A stretch of DNA of 64,000 bases, from NCBI GenBank assembly GCA_949987705.1, contig OX465281.1, forward strand, positions 162,516,393 through 162,580,392, written 5' to 3'. Source of the DNA: Thereva unica. Its lineage: Eukaryota > Arthropoda > Insecta > Diptera > Therevidae. The position numbers were made by a program, and so were the translations under genes. Shown here piece after piece: positions 10,148 through 20,379 of the stretch (its first letter is position 1; each line of letters starts with the position of its first letter). The notes under the pieces are model-generated. The model saw only the letters and a list, made by a program, of their open reading frames with translations. It was not told where the DNA came from and ran no database searches.

Positions 10148-11835
10148 CAGTTTCTCGCAGAACTCTTGGCCCGTCGGGATCAAAAAACTCTCCTACCGCA
10201 GGACAGCCATTCACATCTGGGCATCATTCGCCACTGAAATCTTCTACATCGGTATCAAGTGGAATCAGCTTAAAGGTGAAGGCAAGAACACACGGATCCA
10301 AAGATAAATTGAACCAAAATTATAAATCGTCCAAACACAAAATCGATCGAGGCTCGAAGGAGCGCATTACGGACAGCGTCGTGGATTCTATTGTAGTACA
10401 AAAACCTAGGAAGAAAAACACTCCAGCGCCAGTTATTCAACAACATGCCATTAATCTAATCGATCAACGAGATGTAACTTATCACCCAGCGGCTGAAAGG
10501 AATTTGACCGAGATGAACTTCTACCCACAAAGAGATGCAACGAGGCAACAGCAGCAACAGTCTATGGTGCAAGAACTACAAAATCACTTAGAAAGGTTAA
10601 CACGAGAAAAAATGGCACTTAAAGCCCAAATCGTTGAATTATCAAAATGCCAAGCAGAGATGATACAACTACGTGACAATTCCCCTTTTTCGACCAAGAA
10701 GAAACACCAACAGGATTCTCAACGATTGCATAGCTCAGCACCAGCATCAAAAACGCTTCCAAATAATCACCAAGCTGATGGAACTCCATGCGTTATCTCA
10801 GATTGGGATAAGCATTCATCAAGTATTGAAATATCTGTGGCCTGTCTGCAGGACAAATCCATTCAGATTGCAGAAACCCACTATTCGGCAAACAAAGAGC
10901 TACAGACAACCCGTCAAGGACCGGCCGATCTCCAATCGCTTTTCACTGAACTTCGATTATACAATGAACCTTTTCTAGAGAAGAAAGATGTCCCTTTTCA
11001 ATCACTATGTCGTCCAACTGAGAAACTCGAAGACTCTCGCCCTCAAATAGGTATACTACAAGAGCTACTATTTCGAAAATCTAGCCAATCTAGCGATATT
11101 GGAACAACGGAACGTGAACGAAAACTTTTAAATATATTAAAAAATGCGCAGAAAGAACATCAAAGTCTACTCATTAAGCAAAAAGAATTGAACTCAAAAC
11201 TAAATGAACTCTGCCAAGCCTTAGAGAAGTCGATCAATGAAATCGCAAGACTCCGTGGACAAACTATCTTACTAAACTCAACCACTGATGCCGTTAATGT
11301 AGAACGGAAGCAGATCGAGTCTCAGCTAGTACAAGCCAAGTACAAAGTTTCGAGGAATAACGCAAAGTATGTACTATCTGACTTTGAGTACCAAATCAAA
11401 CAAATCAAAACTATACACGAAGTATCAACAGCTGCAGGACAGTACAAACGAATTGCAGGATCAAGGCAAGTGCCACCACAAATCCCTACCTCAAAACCTA
11501 TAACCATATCAGGTCCTATTGAGAGTATCCTAAAAAATGAAAAAATCACGCTGGAGGAATATAGAGCACGCCGAGTCCGTCAGCCACCTCCCAACGTAAT
11601 TGTGGACCCAGCACTATGGCAGCAAATTAAGGCTCTCCCTTTACCATGGGATAAAATCATGATCGCCAAGCGATCATATCGTTTTCGCTTGAAGGAAGGG
11701 ACCCTGCGGTTCACCCTAAACAAGGAGAGACAGTGTCGCATAACCCGGCAGGCCCAATCGACACCAGCCTCACAACAAAAACGTCCATCTTCCACAAAGA
11801 ACCATAATAAGAAAAATAATAAATCTACTCAGTGA
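10018..11835 (+). CDS. BEL1 extra ORF: coiled-coil protein of unknown origin replacing pol
   Basis: This frame is open from 10018 with no ATG near its start; a GTG-initiated version would begin at 10276. It starts with a Gln run (about 10027-10062) and low-complexity Ser/Pro sequence. A first coiled coil (QELQNHLERLTREKMALKAQ) lies near 10570-10670 and a second, longer one (KQKELNSKLNELCQALEKS) near 11110-11350. A basic C-terminal segment includes VDPALWQQIKALPLPWDK. It stops at 11833-11835, 211 bases before the 3' LTR. No retroviral enzyme motif is present. I do not recognise the family. Position and lack of introns suggest cDNA captured from a host transcript, but this is inference. It overlaps the end of the gag-protease frame by one reading frame, joined at a six-C run (10019-10024). 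Confidence 0.7.
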   Translation, partial: TPRQRHQQQQQQGYQQEAHHYERNSESLSDSEGPPLHRSLNSVAVSRRTLGPSGSKNSPTAGQPFTSGHHSPLKSSTSVSSGISLKVKARTHGSKDKLNQNYKSSKHKIDRGSKERITDSVVDSIVVQKPRKKNTPAPVIQQHAINLIDQRDVTYHPAAERNLTEMNFYPQRDATRQQQQQSMVQELQNHLERLTREKMALKAQIVELSKCQAEMIQLRDNSPFSTKKKHQQDSQRLHSSAPASKTLPNNHQADGTPCVISDWDKHSSSIEISVACLQDKSIQIAETHYSANKELQTTRQGPADLQSLFTELRLYNEPFLEKKDVPFQSLCRPTEKLEDSRPQIGILQELLFRKSSQSSDIGTTERERKLLNILKNAQKEHQSLLIKQKELNSKLNELCQALEKSINEIARLRGQTILLNSTTDAVNVERKQIESQLVQAKYKVSRNNAKYVLSDFEYQIKQIKTIHEVSTAAGQYKRIAGSRQVPPQIPTSKPITISGPIESILKNEKITLEEYRARRVRQPPPNVIVDPALWQQIKALPLPWDKIMIAKRSYRFRLKEGTLRFTLNKERQCRITRQAQSTPASQQKRPSSTKNHNKKNNKSTQ

Positions 11836-12046
11836 AACAGTAATTAATCTCAGTTTATTTAAAATGTCAGCCTTAGTCCACCAGAACATTATTAAATTTT
11901 TATAAATTAAACTTTGGATTTTGTTTTTAAAAGTTAAAAAAATATATATATAAAGGGTTGACAGCACTAGCACCAAAAGATGATCCGTAGCAGAGTAATA
12001 TTATTTACATGGCAGAACCAGCCATTCCAACGGCGGCCCCGGAGGA

Positions 12047-12191
12047 TGTTTGATCACGTAAAAAGTACGCAATCGTAAACAATGCAATTTGCCTAAAAAT
12101 AAAAACGATTAAAAATGAGACCTAAATTCCTACTCACCTGTCAACACTGGTTCCAGCATCTCCAGTCCCATCTCCGCTTCGCATTCAACGC
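12047..12191 (+). repeat. BEL1 3' LTR, left part
   Basis: Starts TGTTTGATCACG after a short purine tract GGAGGA (12041-12046) that may be the plus-strand primer. It is cut at ACGC (12188-12191) by the gypsy insertion. Confidence 0.92.
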
Positions 12192-13926
12192 TGTACTAGC
12201 ATAATGGCGCGATCTAACTAGTGGGCGCCACTTATGCGAGGTGTTACCCCCTTAGCCACAAGCCCGGAAGAGCATGGCCAAGGAGCCAACACCATACATA
12301 AGAAATAAAAAGAAAATCCGGAACTCCTACGCCGGCCACACGGAGTTGTCTAGCTCGCCGGAGGGGTCGTGGGGTGTGTGGCCGGGGCTTACCGCGGTTG
12401 GTTCACCACTTACCTGTGTCTGTGCAACTTTGACTTCAGCCCATCATTCTCCGGTCCTCGCCTGAGCCGCATCACCCTGAAAAGGAATGACCCCCCCCCC
12501 CCCTCAACCATTCCACCAGAAACAAATTTAACGCATGGTCATTCTATTAATTATAACCATTTAATCAACAATAATACAATTACAATTATTAACCATCAAC
12601 CACGACAATACTTAGATATCCTTGTCCACCTATTAAACTCAAAAGATCCAATTCAACAAAATTACTGTACAAAATTACTGTTCCATTATAATCGGTACAT
12701 ATGTAGGCAGATCACGGTACCAAAAGAAAACGCGCAGCACTGGCCAATACTACTCGCTTTGCACAAATGACATTACAGATGACTGTATAAGCTAACGGAA
12801 GATCAATATATATAGAAACCAACACAAGAATTAACCACACAGTAATAAAACCAAAAAGTTAGTATAACAAGGAACCAAATATTGTACTAAATACTTTGAA
12901 ATATGATAAACCTTAATACTAATCATATGATCAATTATTATTTTAGCAATAAAATATTTTTTTTTCTTTAATCAAAATCAAAGCAAAAGAAAAGGTGTGT
13001 TGTATTATTTTGGGTATTTGTTTTGTATTTATTTTTTTCTTCTGACTCAGCTGGTGCGGAATCACTATATATATATCGCTTAATTACCTGTATATAGCAC
13101 GGTATATCAATTGGTATTAATAGAACCTACCGTTCCTCCTTTAAACTAGTGTATGTTGTTTTTTTTCTTATATCTCATCTAACTTTCCGCCAACGCTGGT
13201 TTTTTTTGGTTTTTTTTTTTTGTTTTTATTAAACCACCTCCGATTAATGCCGATTATCCTTCAGTCTATTCCCCCTCGGTCTTCTGATATTATACCTGCT
13301 TCTTCGCTCACCAACTCTCCATACGTTTATCAGTTTCTGCAAACAGCACTTTTCTTCTTGTTTTCACAGTATAACTACGCAAACCCTGCAACCAGTAAAT
13401 CCTGTCTGAACAACCCAAGGGCAATACGCAATGTTTGTAGGGCTGGTATCCTCTTCGGCACCTTCCAATTTCTTCAAATTCCCGTCCCCATTGTTAACTC
13501 TGCTGGCTTATTTTTTTGTTTTTTTTGAATGGTCGCCTAGAATTCGCATCGCCAAACTAGTCCTGGGTGTTGTTAACTCGCAACGCAATCCCTAGTTATT
13601 TTGACAATAAACTGGATACTAAAGGTTTTCCGTACTTAATAAATCTTAATTTTTTTCTATTTAATAATTTTTAACTTTTTCAAGAAAATTCAACTTTTTC
13701 CGTACTAAAACCTTTCACCTCAAAATTCCAAAAAAAAAAAAAACTCTCTTCCTTTTCAGACTCTAATCCAAAATTTTCTCCCCCTATTTTTTGTTTTAAT
13801 TTCTCGCCTATCTTTTCTTAAAATTTCCTGATTCCGCACAGTGATTTTTGAAAAATTTCCATTTCTACAAAGTGTTTTCGAACGTTAATTTCCCATTCAC
13901 AATAAATTTTACAACCGACCGTTACA
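12192..13926 (-). repeat. Gypsy 3' LTR (element sense)
   Basis: 1735 bp, near-identical to 20380-22107. It contains homopolymer tracts: a C run near 12488 that is longer here than in the other copy, plus several T runs. Small frames inside (63 and ~102 residues) are shared with the partner only because the LTRs are duplicates. I do not regard them as genes. Confidence 0.93.
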
Positions 13927-14140
13927 TACCCTCGGGTCCACAAGGCCGACTCGCGAGGCAGTGAGGAGCCGAAAAAAACGGTCGCCGTAGGTCTAATATC
14001 TTTGGCGCCAATGTGGGTCTCGACTCACACCCTGAGAATAGGAGTCTCATGTTCTAGTGAGCTAGCCGGGCATACGTGAACTAGTTGGTAATATAAGAAC
14101 CGAGTGAAAAGCTAACTATAATTTAGGTTCATGCTTGCAA

Positions 14141-14689
14141 CCGTAAGTTGCGATGGCCAGTCTGAAAAATCTCCCGGAGAAATATTTGGAGTTGCGAATA
14201 ACAGGCGGAAGACAATACCACATTGTCCCCCGACGGATATCAACAAGTCTCCAAACATTTCGTACAAACCCGGTTTGCTTTCGCTCCCCCGGGCCAGTCT
14301 CCAGCAATACCACATTGCCTTTGACTCCCCCCGGTGAAACGATAGTCAAACTGTCTGCTGAGAGATATTCTCCAGACTGACCGAAGAGGAAGGACAGTGT
14401 GAGGAGTGTATACACAAACTGTTGACCGTTGGACAGTCTGCAGGTTCTCTCGGAAGAATATCTGGAAGGACAAGGATCCGGCTGAAGGCAATTCCATATT
14501 GTCCCCTTCCGGCTCCTCTAATCTTTCAGAAATTCTCGCCCGAACCAGTTTCCCCTCGCACCCTGGAGTCCAACTCACGCAATCCCACATTGCATGGAGT
14601 TCCCCAGTAGGACGACAGGCAACTAATTCGCCGAGGGAAACCTACGCCTGACCAACAATCAAAAGGTGAAGAGGACCCCTTGAGGAAAA
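14141..14689 (-). repeat. Two ~277-bp degenerate repeats between gypsy pol and 3' LTR
   Basis: A CAAT.CCA.ATTG core recurs at about 14213, 14303, 14489 and 14581. This makes two ~277-bp units, each with two related ~90-bp subunits. The surroundings also match: CGGAGAAATATTTGG near 14174 versus CGGAAGAATATCTGG near 14451. The region follows the pol stop in element sense. 13927-14140 holds nothing recognisable. Confidence 0.65.
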
Positions 14690-16662
14690 TCAACGACGTA
14701 TGTCTTTGCCGTGATATACACCTATGATTTTACCGGCCAAATCCTCCAGCTCGTACAAGCTGGTTCCAATTTTTTTACGTATCCGAGCTTTCAAGAACCG
14801 GGGTGCTAACTTGGCACTGAAACGACCCGCTCGGTTACTCACCCAGAAAGTCCTCCGGTAAACCTCATCTCCCGGACGAAAACTGCCCACACGGCACCGT
14901 AAATTGTATCGAATTTTATGTCTGGAGTGTGCGGCGGCTAAATTCAGCGCGATCCGCTCTCGAAGCATCTGCATTTTGTCCGTCAATGGCAAGAAAGCTA
15001 TGTCACCCTCCTGGAAAACGTTCAGTTTCTTCAGGACTGGATATGCTGATCCGTGCAGGATCATGTGGCTACCAAACAGGGCCTGATACGGGGACATGCC
15101 GATCGCCTCGTGGTGGGTACTACGAAGAGCACATTCTATGGACGACAGATGTCTATCCCACTCACGATGATCCTCCTTTAAATACGCCCTAATGGCGGCG
15201 AGGACGGATCTATTCACCCGCTCGGAAGCGTTGGGGTGCGGCGAATATACAGCCGTGCGCACATGTTGTACGCCATAGTCGGTCAACAATTTAGCAAACT
15301 CTTTGGAGGTGAATTGCCGACCATTGTCGGAGAAGACCGTTTCAGGAACTCCAAAGGTATGGAAGATAGTTTGCTCGAGAAACTTGACGGACACCGCCGT
15401 GGTCTCAGCGGACACGGGGTGCAGGAAGACAAACTTAGTGAAAGCATCCAATACAACAAATACTGCCGTGTGGCCTTTCTTCGACCTGGGATAAGGACCT
15501 AAGAAATCGACGTATAAAAATTGGAACGGCCTCGACGCATCCATGGGGTTTCCCATAGGTCGTCGAAGTACTGAGCTGGGGGCTTTGGTGGTTTTGCAGA
15601 CATCACACTTACCGATGAACTCCCGAACTTGTTTTGCCATACCTGGCCAAAAGTATTTGCATCGCAATCGGGCTAGGGTTTTCCCTACTCCACCATGCGA
15701 GGCTTGGGGAGGCGAATGAGATGATTCGACGAGCGACGCGGTCAATTCCATCGGAATCCACAACTTCCATGTCAGATCGTCAGCAATCGGGTTTCCAGTA
15801 CGTGGTGATGTACGCTTGAAAACGTACCCATCTTCAACTCGCAGGTCTGGTAGCTGCGGTGAGGCTTGCCTGAGGCTATCACCCAGACGAAGATATTCAG
15901 GGGACTTGAAATACGGGGCATTTAAGTCCACGTCGAAACACAAGGACAATTCGTCAACGCAATCCATGCGTGACAAGGCATCGGGAACCACATTGTGGGT
16001 GCCTTTACGATGTTCGATTGTAAAGTCGAACCCCTGAAGCTTAAGACTCCACCGGGCTAAACGACCGTTAAGCTCCTTCTGGCCCATGAGCCATTTCAGA
16101 CTTGCATGGTCAGTAATGACCGTGAAAGTCTGTCCCTCAACATACGCTCTAAACTTCTTTATACTCAGCACGGCTGCGTAGCATTCGAGCTCAGTAATGG
16201 TGTAGTTCCGTTGTGCTCCGTTCAATTTCTTGGACATATAAGCAATCGGATGTTCTCCTCCATCCATGTCCTTTTGAAAAAGCACACTACCTACACCAGT
16301 CCTGCTGGCATCGCACTGAATATAGAAAGGCTTAGAAAAATCTGGAGTGACTAAAAGAGGAGCTTCCGTCATCAGCTTTTTCAAGGTCTCGAACGCCTGC
16401 TGGGCCTCATCAGTCCAACTAAAAGATTTAGACTTCAAACAATCCGTGATTGGAGAAGCCACGCTAGCATAATTGGGTATAAAACGCTGATACCATCCGG
16501 TCATTCCCAAGAATCTCCGGGTCTGCTTATGAGACTTCGGAGTTGGGAAGTCCATGATGGCCGTCACCTTGTTAGGATCGGTTTTCAGAGTCCCATCACC
16601 GATTATGAAGCCGAGATACTTCACTTCAGTCACGCAAAATTTGCTTTTAGTTAAATTGATAG
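14690..16662 (-). pseudogene. Gypsy pol 3' half: end of reverse transcriptase, RNase H, integrase
   Basis: Downstream part of Pol. It opens in the reverse-transcriptase thumb (VKYLGFIIG, then FLGMTGWYQRFIPNYA) and continues to RNase H (YIQCDASRTGVGSVLFQ, ITELECYAAVLSIKKF, VITDHASLKWL, VPDALSRMD). Integrase follows: H2C2 finger HGGVGKTLARLRCKYFWPGM with CDVCK; catalytic core LYVDFLGPYPRSKKG, VFSDNGRQFTS and a Glu in the NASERVNRSVLAAIRAY segment; then a basic C-terminus. The first ATG (16633) is internal, because the frame continues upstream of it. It is separated from the 16663-18084 frame by a one-base frameshift in a G run near 16671. Confidence 0.93.
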
Positions 16663-18084
16663 TTACCCCGCACGACGGAGACAGCTGGCCACTTCGTCCA
16701 AAAGCTTTAGGTGGGAGTCAAAGTCAGGTGAAACAATGAGCAGGTCGTCCAGATAGACAAAAACGTTTTCACGTAAATGGCCCGGGATGGCTTTATCCAT
16801 CAAGCGACACATGCGCTGTGGGGCGTTGCACAAGCCGAAAGGCATAACTGTGAACTGGTACAGTGGACGACCAGGGACAGTGAAAGCTGTCCGCTCTCGC
16901 GACTTCTTCTCTAAAGGGATTTGCCAGAAGGCGTCCTTCAGGTCTAAGCTCGTGATGAACTTGGTGTCTTGAAGACGACCAAGAAGACCATCAATGTGTG
17001 GAAGAGGATAGGCGTCCTTCACAGTGACACTGTTCACCTTGCGAGAGTCAAGGCACAGGCGGACCTTACCTGGTTTACGAACCAACACCACTGGAGAATT
17101 CCAGGGACTATTTGATGGCTCAATCACCCCCAGCGACAACATCCTGTCTAACTCACCATACATCAGCTGTTGTACAGCGGGTGAGACGGGATAATGCCTC
17201 TGTTTAATGGGAACTGAGTCACCTGTGTCGATAATGTGTTCCTCCAGGTTAGTCTTTCCCAGTCCGAAGACATCGAAAGAGGGAAATCTGGCCTTGACGC
17301 GTTCCAACCGTTCGCATTGCGTGGACGTTAAGTCGTGCATTTTTGCAGACACGGATGGAGCGTTTATCTCGCCGACTATTTGGGGAGCTAGGCCGAAAAG
17401 ATTCCAAAAATCCATCCCTAGGTACAGTCTCTGGCTGAGACTGGGCACCACATAGATGGTTATATCACGGGTCCTTCCTCCAAAGGATATCGGAACTCGA
17501 ATATAACCGCAAAGTCTCTGCGGAGCCCCGTCAGCAGTATGCACTACAGAGTGCAAAGTGTAGACTGTCACTTCGGGATGATTAGCTAGAAACGCTTCGG
17601 CATCTCTTCCCAAACAGCTAACAGTGGCACCACTGTCCAACAAACCAACCACTTCCTCGTTAGCTAACAGGACCTTCGTAAACAGCCGAGGATCTGACGA
17701 ATCAGAGATGAAGGCAGAAACAATTTTCTGCAAACATTGTCGCTTCTCCTTTGCTCGTACCCTAATTTGGGGAGGGGTGCGCTTGGAAATGAGGGAGTCC
17801 ACAAAAGGTGGCTCCGAAAAGATGCGGGCACGAGTGGAGATATATCTCTTCCAACGGGAAAGGAATGAAAGTTTAACCTCCTCAGAGGGAAAAACAGGAA
17901 GAGCATCAGTTGACGTAAAGTCGCTGATGGTAGTCATATCAGGTGTATGTGAAGAATGTGTAGGGAAAACGGGCGAGCTTAGCTCGGGCACGGACTCCCG
18001 TTCGATCTCGCACCCCCGCTCCGGTTTCCCTGACAGGTAGGACACACTGGGGTCACGACTCCTGGCTTGCCACACTTGTAGCAA
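16663..18084 (-). CDS. Gypsy pol 5' half: protease and reverse transcriptase
   Basis: Starts within the gag overlap and would be reached by -1 frameshifting at 18024-18030. The N-terminal ~100 residues are a linker. The aspartic protease has GLLDSGATVSCLG. Reverse transcriptase motifs in order: SPWNSPVVLVRKPGKVRLCL, ITSLDLKDAFWQIPL (catalytic Asp), FTVMPFGLCNAPQ and FVYLDDLLIVS (catalytic YLDD pair). It stops at 16663 after CLRRAG. The remaining polymerase, RNase H and integrase lie in the adjacent frame, so the break inactivates Pol unless the indel is a sequence error. Confidence 0.93.
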   Translation of the reverse strand: MLQVWQARSRDPSVSYLSGKPERGCEIERESVPELSSPVFPTHSSHTPDMTTISDFTSTDALPVFPSEEVKLSFLSRWKRYISTRARIFSEPPFVDSLISKRTPPQIRVRAKEKRQCLQKIVSAFISDSSDPRLFTKVLLANEEVVGLLDSGATVSCLGRDAEAFLANHPEVTVYTLHSVVHTADGAPQRLCGYIRVPISFGGRTRDITIYVVPSLSQRLYLGMDFWNLFGLAPQIVGEINAPSVSAKMHDLTSTQCERLERVKARFPSFDVFGLGKTNLEEHIIDTGDSVPIKQRHYPVSPAVQQLMYGELDRMLSLGVIEPSNSPWNSPVVLVRKPGKVRLCLDSRKVNSVTVKDAYPLPHIDGLLGRLQDTKFITSLDLKDAFWQIPLEKKSRERTAFTVPGRPLYQFTVMPFGLCNAPQRMCRLMDKAIPGHLRENVFVYLDDLLIVSPDFDSHLKLLDEVASCLRRAG

Positions 18085-19085
18085 AATAGGCCACGAGTTT
18101 CAGACGGGCAGTCCATAAATGGATGACCCGGTTGTTGACAATTCCAACAACGTAAAGGTCGTGGATTACTCTGGAACTGACGCGGCGCCGTCATCTCATC
18201 TATGTTTTTCGCAGACAAATCCGGAAGGGTTTGGTCCGCCGGATACGGGGACGAGTATTCAACCTCGTGCACCATTCGCTCGGGCCTACGCTCTAGCTTT
18301 TTTAGTTTATGCCAGCGCTCCACTCGAACGCAAGTCTCCCGCAATTGTTGAAGGCTGGTGAAATTATGCCCTATAACCGCTGACCCTAGCGTAAAATTCA
18401 AATTTCGGACTACGATTCCTAATAATCCGCTTTCCGACATTGGCTGAGCCATGCGGTTATGTAGCGACAGCAGCTGAGCAGTGAAATCGTCGAAGGAAAG
18501 ATTGTACTGTTTAGTATCCATCATTTGTAAAATCAGTTCTTCATCGGACTCCCTAGCGCGAAAATGTCTGATGATCTGTGTTTTGATGGTTTCCCAATCA
18601 GGGTCCAGATGATGGCGTCGAAACTGCGACCAGTACCAGTCGGTAGCTCGACCTGACAACAGCGAGGAGAAATGCCTGCAAATTTCGGCTGGGCCGACTC
18701 CATCATCGCGAGCCTTCAGCTCCACCCGGAACAGAAATTCCTCCGCCGACAACACCTTGTCCTCGCCGGAGAACTTTAGGTTCCAGAAGGAAACCGGAGA
18801 CTTGCGATGTTGGGTCCCAGACCAAACATCTAGCCTGCCAACCGCAGGTGTGGAAGCCTCCGGGGTGGACTGCTGATCCCTGGGTACACAAGGATTCATC
18901 GGAACCTCAGCAGGTCGCTGCTGGGTTAACAAGGTGTCTAGAGCTTGTCGCAACTGGGCGACTTGCTCCTCTAGCGAAGGAGGGTGATCATTCGAAGTCG
19001 ACGCATTCATTTGCGCAGCTGGAGCTTCGACCGGAAGATCGCTATCATTAGTGGGTGGAAGCACCTTTCCCCTTCGAAGTTCCAT
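17979..19085 (-). CDS. Gypsy Gag
   Basis: 368-residue Gag starting at an ATG (19085). The capsid-like region contains FSGEDKVLSAEEFLFRVE and the retrotransposon-Gag pattern ATDWYWSQFRRHHLDPDWET, with a Gly/Ala-poor N-terminus rich in Gln and Pro. Near the C-terminus are two zinc knuckles, CWNCQQPGHPFMDC and a variant CYKCGKPGVVTPVC in which the usual His is Val-Thr. It overlaps pol by 106 bases in the -1 frame. It is intact, unlike pol. Confidence 0.93.
   Translation of the reverse strand: MELRRGKVLPPTNDSDLPVEAPAAQMNASTSNDHPPSLEEQVAQLRQALDTLLTQQRPAEVPMNPCVPRDQQSTPEASTPAVGRLDVWSGTQHRKSPVSFWNLKFSGEDKVLSAEEFLFRVELKARDDGVGPAEICRHFSSLLSGRATDWYWSQFRRHHLDPDWETIKTQIIRHFRARESDEELILQMMDTKQYNLSFDDFTAQLLSLHNRMAQPMSESGLLGIVVRNLNFTLGSAVIGHNFTSLQQLRETCVRVERWHKLKKLERRPERMVHEVEYSSPYPADQTLPDLSAKNIDEMTAPRQFQSNPRPLRCWNCQQPGHPFMDCPSETRGLFCYKCGKPGVVTPVCPTCQGNRSGGARSNGSPCPS
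18024..18030 (-). promoter_or_regulatory. Programmed -1 frameshift heptamer GGGAAAC at gypsy gag-pol overlap
   Basis: On the minus strand GGGAAAC reads G GGA AAC in the gag frame, an exact X XXY YYZ slippery site. Slipping back one base continues into the pol frame (PERGCEIERES). It lies inside the 17979-18084 overlap and just after the last zinc knuckle. A GC-rich stretch follows, but I did not fold it. Confidence 0.75.
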
Positions 19086-20363
19086 ACTTTAATTTCAATT
19101 CTATAATGAACTCACTAGTTTAGGAATGAACAGAAAACCTTCAAATGAGAAAACTATACTAGAGCTCGAACCAAACTGAAGTATAGTAGCACTGGATAAC
19201 ACCGTCTATAAAAAGTATTGCCTACCGCAAGGTTAAACCTGAAGACAACCTCGCGGATATACGCCCAGAAGAATCGAAGAGAAAAAAAAATTTTGTGTGT
19301 AGATCAAATAGATTCAAATAGATGATGATGAAATTGTAAGATTGAGTATGTATCCCACAAGGAAACCAAAATCAACAACGATTAGAGTGTAGCGAAAAAC
19401 AATAAAAGTGTATTAGTGTATGTATATTTTAGTGTAGATAAGTGTGTAAACGCTTTGATTCAATGCTGTTTTAGGAATGGTTGAGGCAGACGCCAATCCC
19501 CTCAGGGCTCCCGCATGGTCGATGTCCTCGATGGCAGTTGGTGAAAACCATGAAGCATAGTCATCACCAATGTCATCCAGGTCTCCGACCCAGCTTCAGG
19601 TCCGCACCGAAAGAAGGACGGAAACAAAACTCAAAATCGCACAGTCACGGAAAATAAAGGAAACTTCTTCAAAAAAATAAAAAAATTTGGGGGATCCGCT
19701 GTTCAACCCCAACTGAGCTACCTTTCGGAAAATCAATCAGTTGGGAAGAACAGACAGAGAAAAATGGACGCAGGACATAAACAAAAAGTAGAATTTAAAA
19801 AGCTGGATGGACCATCAGAAGGAACAAGGGGCGCAGTGGCAGGCGTTAACACGCCTGTTACCAAAGACGGTTAAGCCCTTGCACCAACTTCAACATCCAC
19901 CAGGAAAATTAAAGAAGATCCTGTTCAAAGACCGACGCAGTGGCAGGCGGTATCACGCCTGATACCAGAGTCGCCGACCCTAGAAACAGGACAAAGATGA
20001 ACCACTACTACACCTGCACGCATAGCCAAGCGAACCCCGCTTGTTAGCAAGCCGTGCAGATCAGCATGGCTCGAAGCTACTCCAAAAAGAAGAAGTTACC
20101 GCGTAAGTGAACGGACAGGCCTAAAAGCGAAGACAAATAAAAATTCACATAGAATTTGGACAAACGCTGAAAAAAAAATCGACAAAACAGACAAAGGCTA
20201 AGGCCTCGCGGTACTACCTTAGCCCACAGCGAGCGCTGGGTAAAAGTGGTGAACCATAAACAAAAAAAATCAAAAGTTGTCCGTGAAGGCACAAGTGGTA
20301 CTAAACCAAAAAAAATTTAAACTTCAAGGTCCGTGTAGGACAGTCAACGGGCTTTAAAAGCTG
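19086..20363 (-). other. Gypsy leader with duplicated hairpin motif
   Basis: 1.28 kb of non-coding leader between the primer site and gag. GCAGTGGCAGGCG is followed by short inverted repeats at 19833-19863 and again at 19938-19969 (GTTAACACGCCTGTTAC and GGTATCACGCCTGATACC). Covariation between the copies (GTAAC versus GGTATC arms) suggests that the hairpin is conserved. A packaging or dimerisation role is possible but unproven. Confidence 0.5.
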
Positions 20364-20375
20364 CGTTGGGCGCCA
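20364..20375 (-). promoter_or_regulatory. Gypsy primer binding site, tRNA-Lys-like
   Basis: On the minus strand TGGCGCCCAACG begins four bases after the 5' LTR. It matches the first 12 bases of primer sites complementary to tRNA-Lys 3' ends. The following bases diverge. Confidence 0.7.
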
Positions 20376-20379
20376 TTTA

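Noticed and set aside
12274..12770. Small proteins of 63 and 133 residues, and copies at 20462-20653 and 13220/21401
   Set aside because: They lie inside gypsy LTRs, appear twice only because LTRs are paired, and contain homopolymer-encoded residues without domain character.
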